DNA from: JAIUNP01 sp020161975
GTDB lineage: Bacteria > Pseudomonadota > Alphaproteobacteria > Rhizobiales > Beijerinckiaceae
DNA: 64,000 bases
Assembly: GCA_036745275.1 (NCBI GenBank)
Contig: DAIOGK010000013.1
Coordinates: forward strand, 1-64,000
Direction: 5' to 3'
Under the pieces are notes generated by a model, which worked only from the letters and a program-made list of their open reading frames with translations, searched no databases and was not told the origin of the DNA. Numbering within the stretch: position 1 is the first letter of the stretch; each line of letters opens with the position of its first letter. The translations under genes and the position numbers were made by a program. Shown piece after piece: positions 63,807 to 64,000 of the stretch.

Positions 63807-64000
63807 ATGGCCGATATCGTGTTGAATGTGGGCGGCATGGCCTGTTCGGGCTGCGCCAGCGCCGTTGAAGCCGCTGTAAAGAAGGTTGCCCCCGCTGCCG
63901 CTGTCGCGGTCGATCTGAAGGACGGCAAGGTGACCGTTTCGGGCGGCGAGGCTTCGAAGGACAAGCTCGCGGATGCCATTACCCGCGCCGGTTACGAAAT
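63807..64000 (+). CDS. Heavy-metal-associated (HMA) domain protein, copper chaperone-like, 3' end outside window
   Basis: The frame from ATG 63807 is open to the window end (64 codons). It encodes the HMA ferredoxin-like fold with C13 and C16 in GMACSGCASAV, the Cu(I)-binding motif of CopZ, and the usual later TRAGYE. Since free-standing HMA proteins are 65-72 residues, nearly all of it is visible; it could also be the first domain of a larger ATPase. A weak GGAG precedes it. Confidence 0.88.
   Translation, partial: MADIVLNVGGMACSGCASAVEAAVKKVAPAAAVAVDLKDGKVTVSGGEASKDKLADAITRAGYE

Overview
The window is high-GC, densely packed chromosomal DNA of an alphaproteobacterium, most likely in the order Hyphomicrobiales (Rhizobiales). 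The reasons are gene content and order: ribF-ileS-lspA followed by paired M16 peptidases, sppA-ihfB-lapA-trpF-trpB, trpA-accD-folC, an AccD that has lost most of its zinc-finger cysteines (as in rhizobial AccD), and a BigR/SqrR-type ArsR regulator. The sequence does not fix genus or species. I saw no tRNA, rRNA, CRISPR array, insertion sequence or phage gene.

Layout. 1-6.4 kb: end of an alpha/beta hydrolase gene, then a divergent sugar-acid-type module (FAH-superfamily enzyme; UxaA-family dehydratase, CoA-transferase, ThDP enzyme). 6.5-9.1 kb: penicillin-binding protein 1A. 9.2-24.9 kb: an accessory catabolic island with two IclR regulators, a nitrilase-superfamily amidase, two SDRs, two NIPSNAP proteins, two tandem KstD-like flavoprotein desaturases, a TIM-barrel isomerase/dehydratase-like protein, a complete branched-chain-amino-acid-type ABC transporter and a divergent shikimate dehydrogenase paralogue. 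25-27.7 kb: lepA and a HAD nucleotidase. 27.7-32 kb: homogentisate catabolism (hmgA, fumarylacetoacetate hydrolase, an MBL-fold protein with an altered metal site) and a divergent IclR. 32-34.7 kb: glpK, then a rhodanese and a CxxC AhpD-like protein divergent from a two-cysteine persulfide-sensor-type repressor. 34.7-36.8 kb: a bifunctional beta-oxidation protein.

36.8-63.2 kb is mostly core chromosome: folC, accD, trpA, gyrB, uxuA, arfB, ghrA-like, ade, DUF2076, L,D-transpeptidase, trpB, trpF, lapA, ihfB, sppA, two M16 peptidases, a conserved exported protein, lspA, ileS, ribF, a CheY, a HAD protein and a degenerate EAL membrane protein. trpA-accD-folC and trpF-trpB, normally contiguous in this order, are separated here by about 8.9 kb. 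The window ends in a RidA-family gene followed by an HMA-domain copper-chaperone-like gene cut by the boundary.

The best candidate for an undescribed system is the 10.4-24.9 kb island. Two divergent operons and a transporter share a TGGAA-type inverted repeat matching the spacing of known IclR operators. The enzyme set (two ring-ketone-type desaturases, two alcohol/ketone SDRs, a shikimate dehydrogenase paralogue) suggests import and desaturation or aromatisation of an alicyclic or hydroaromatic acid. That substrate class is an inference.
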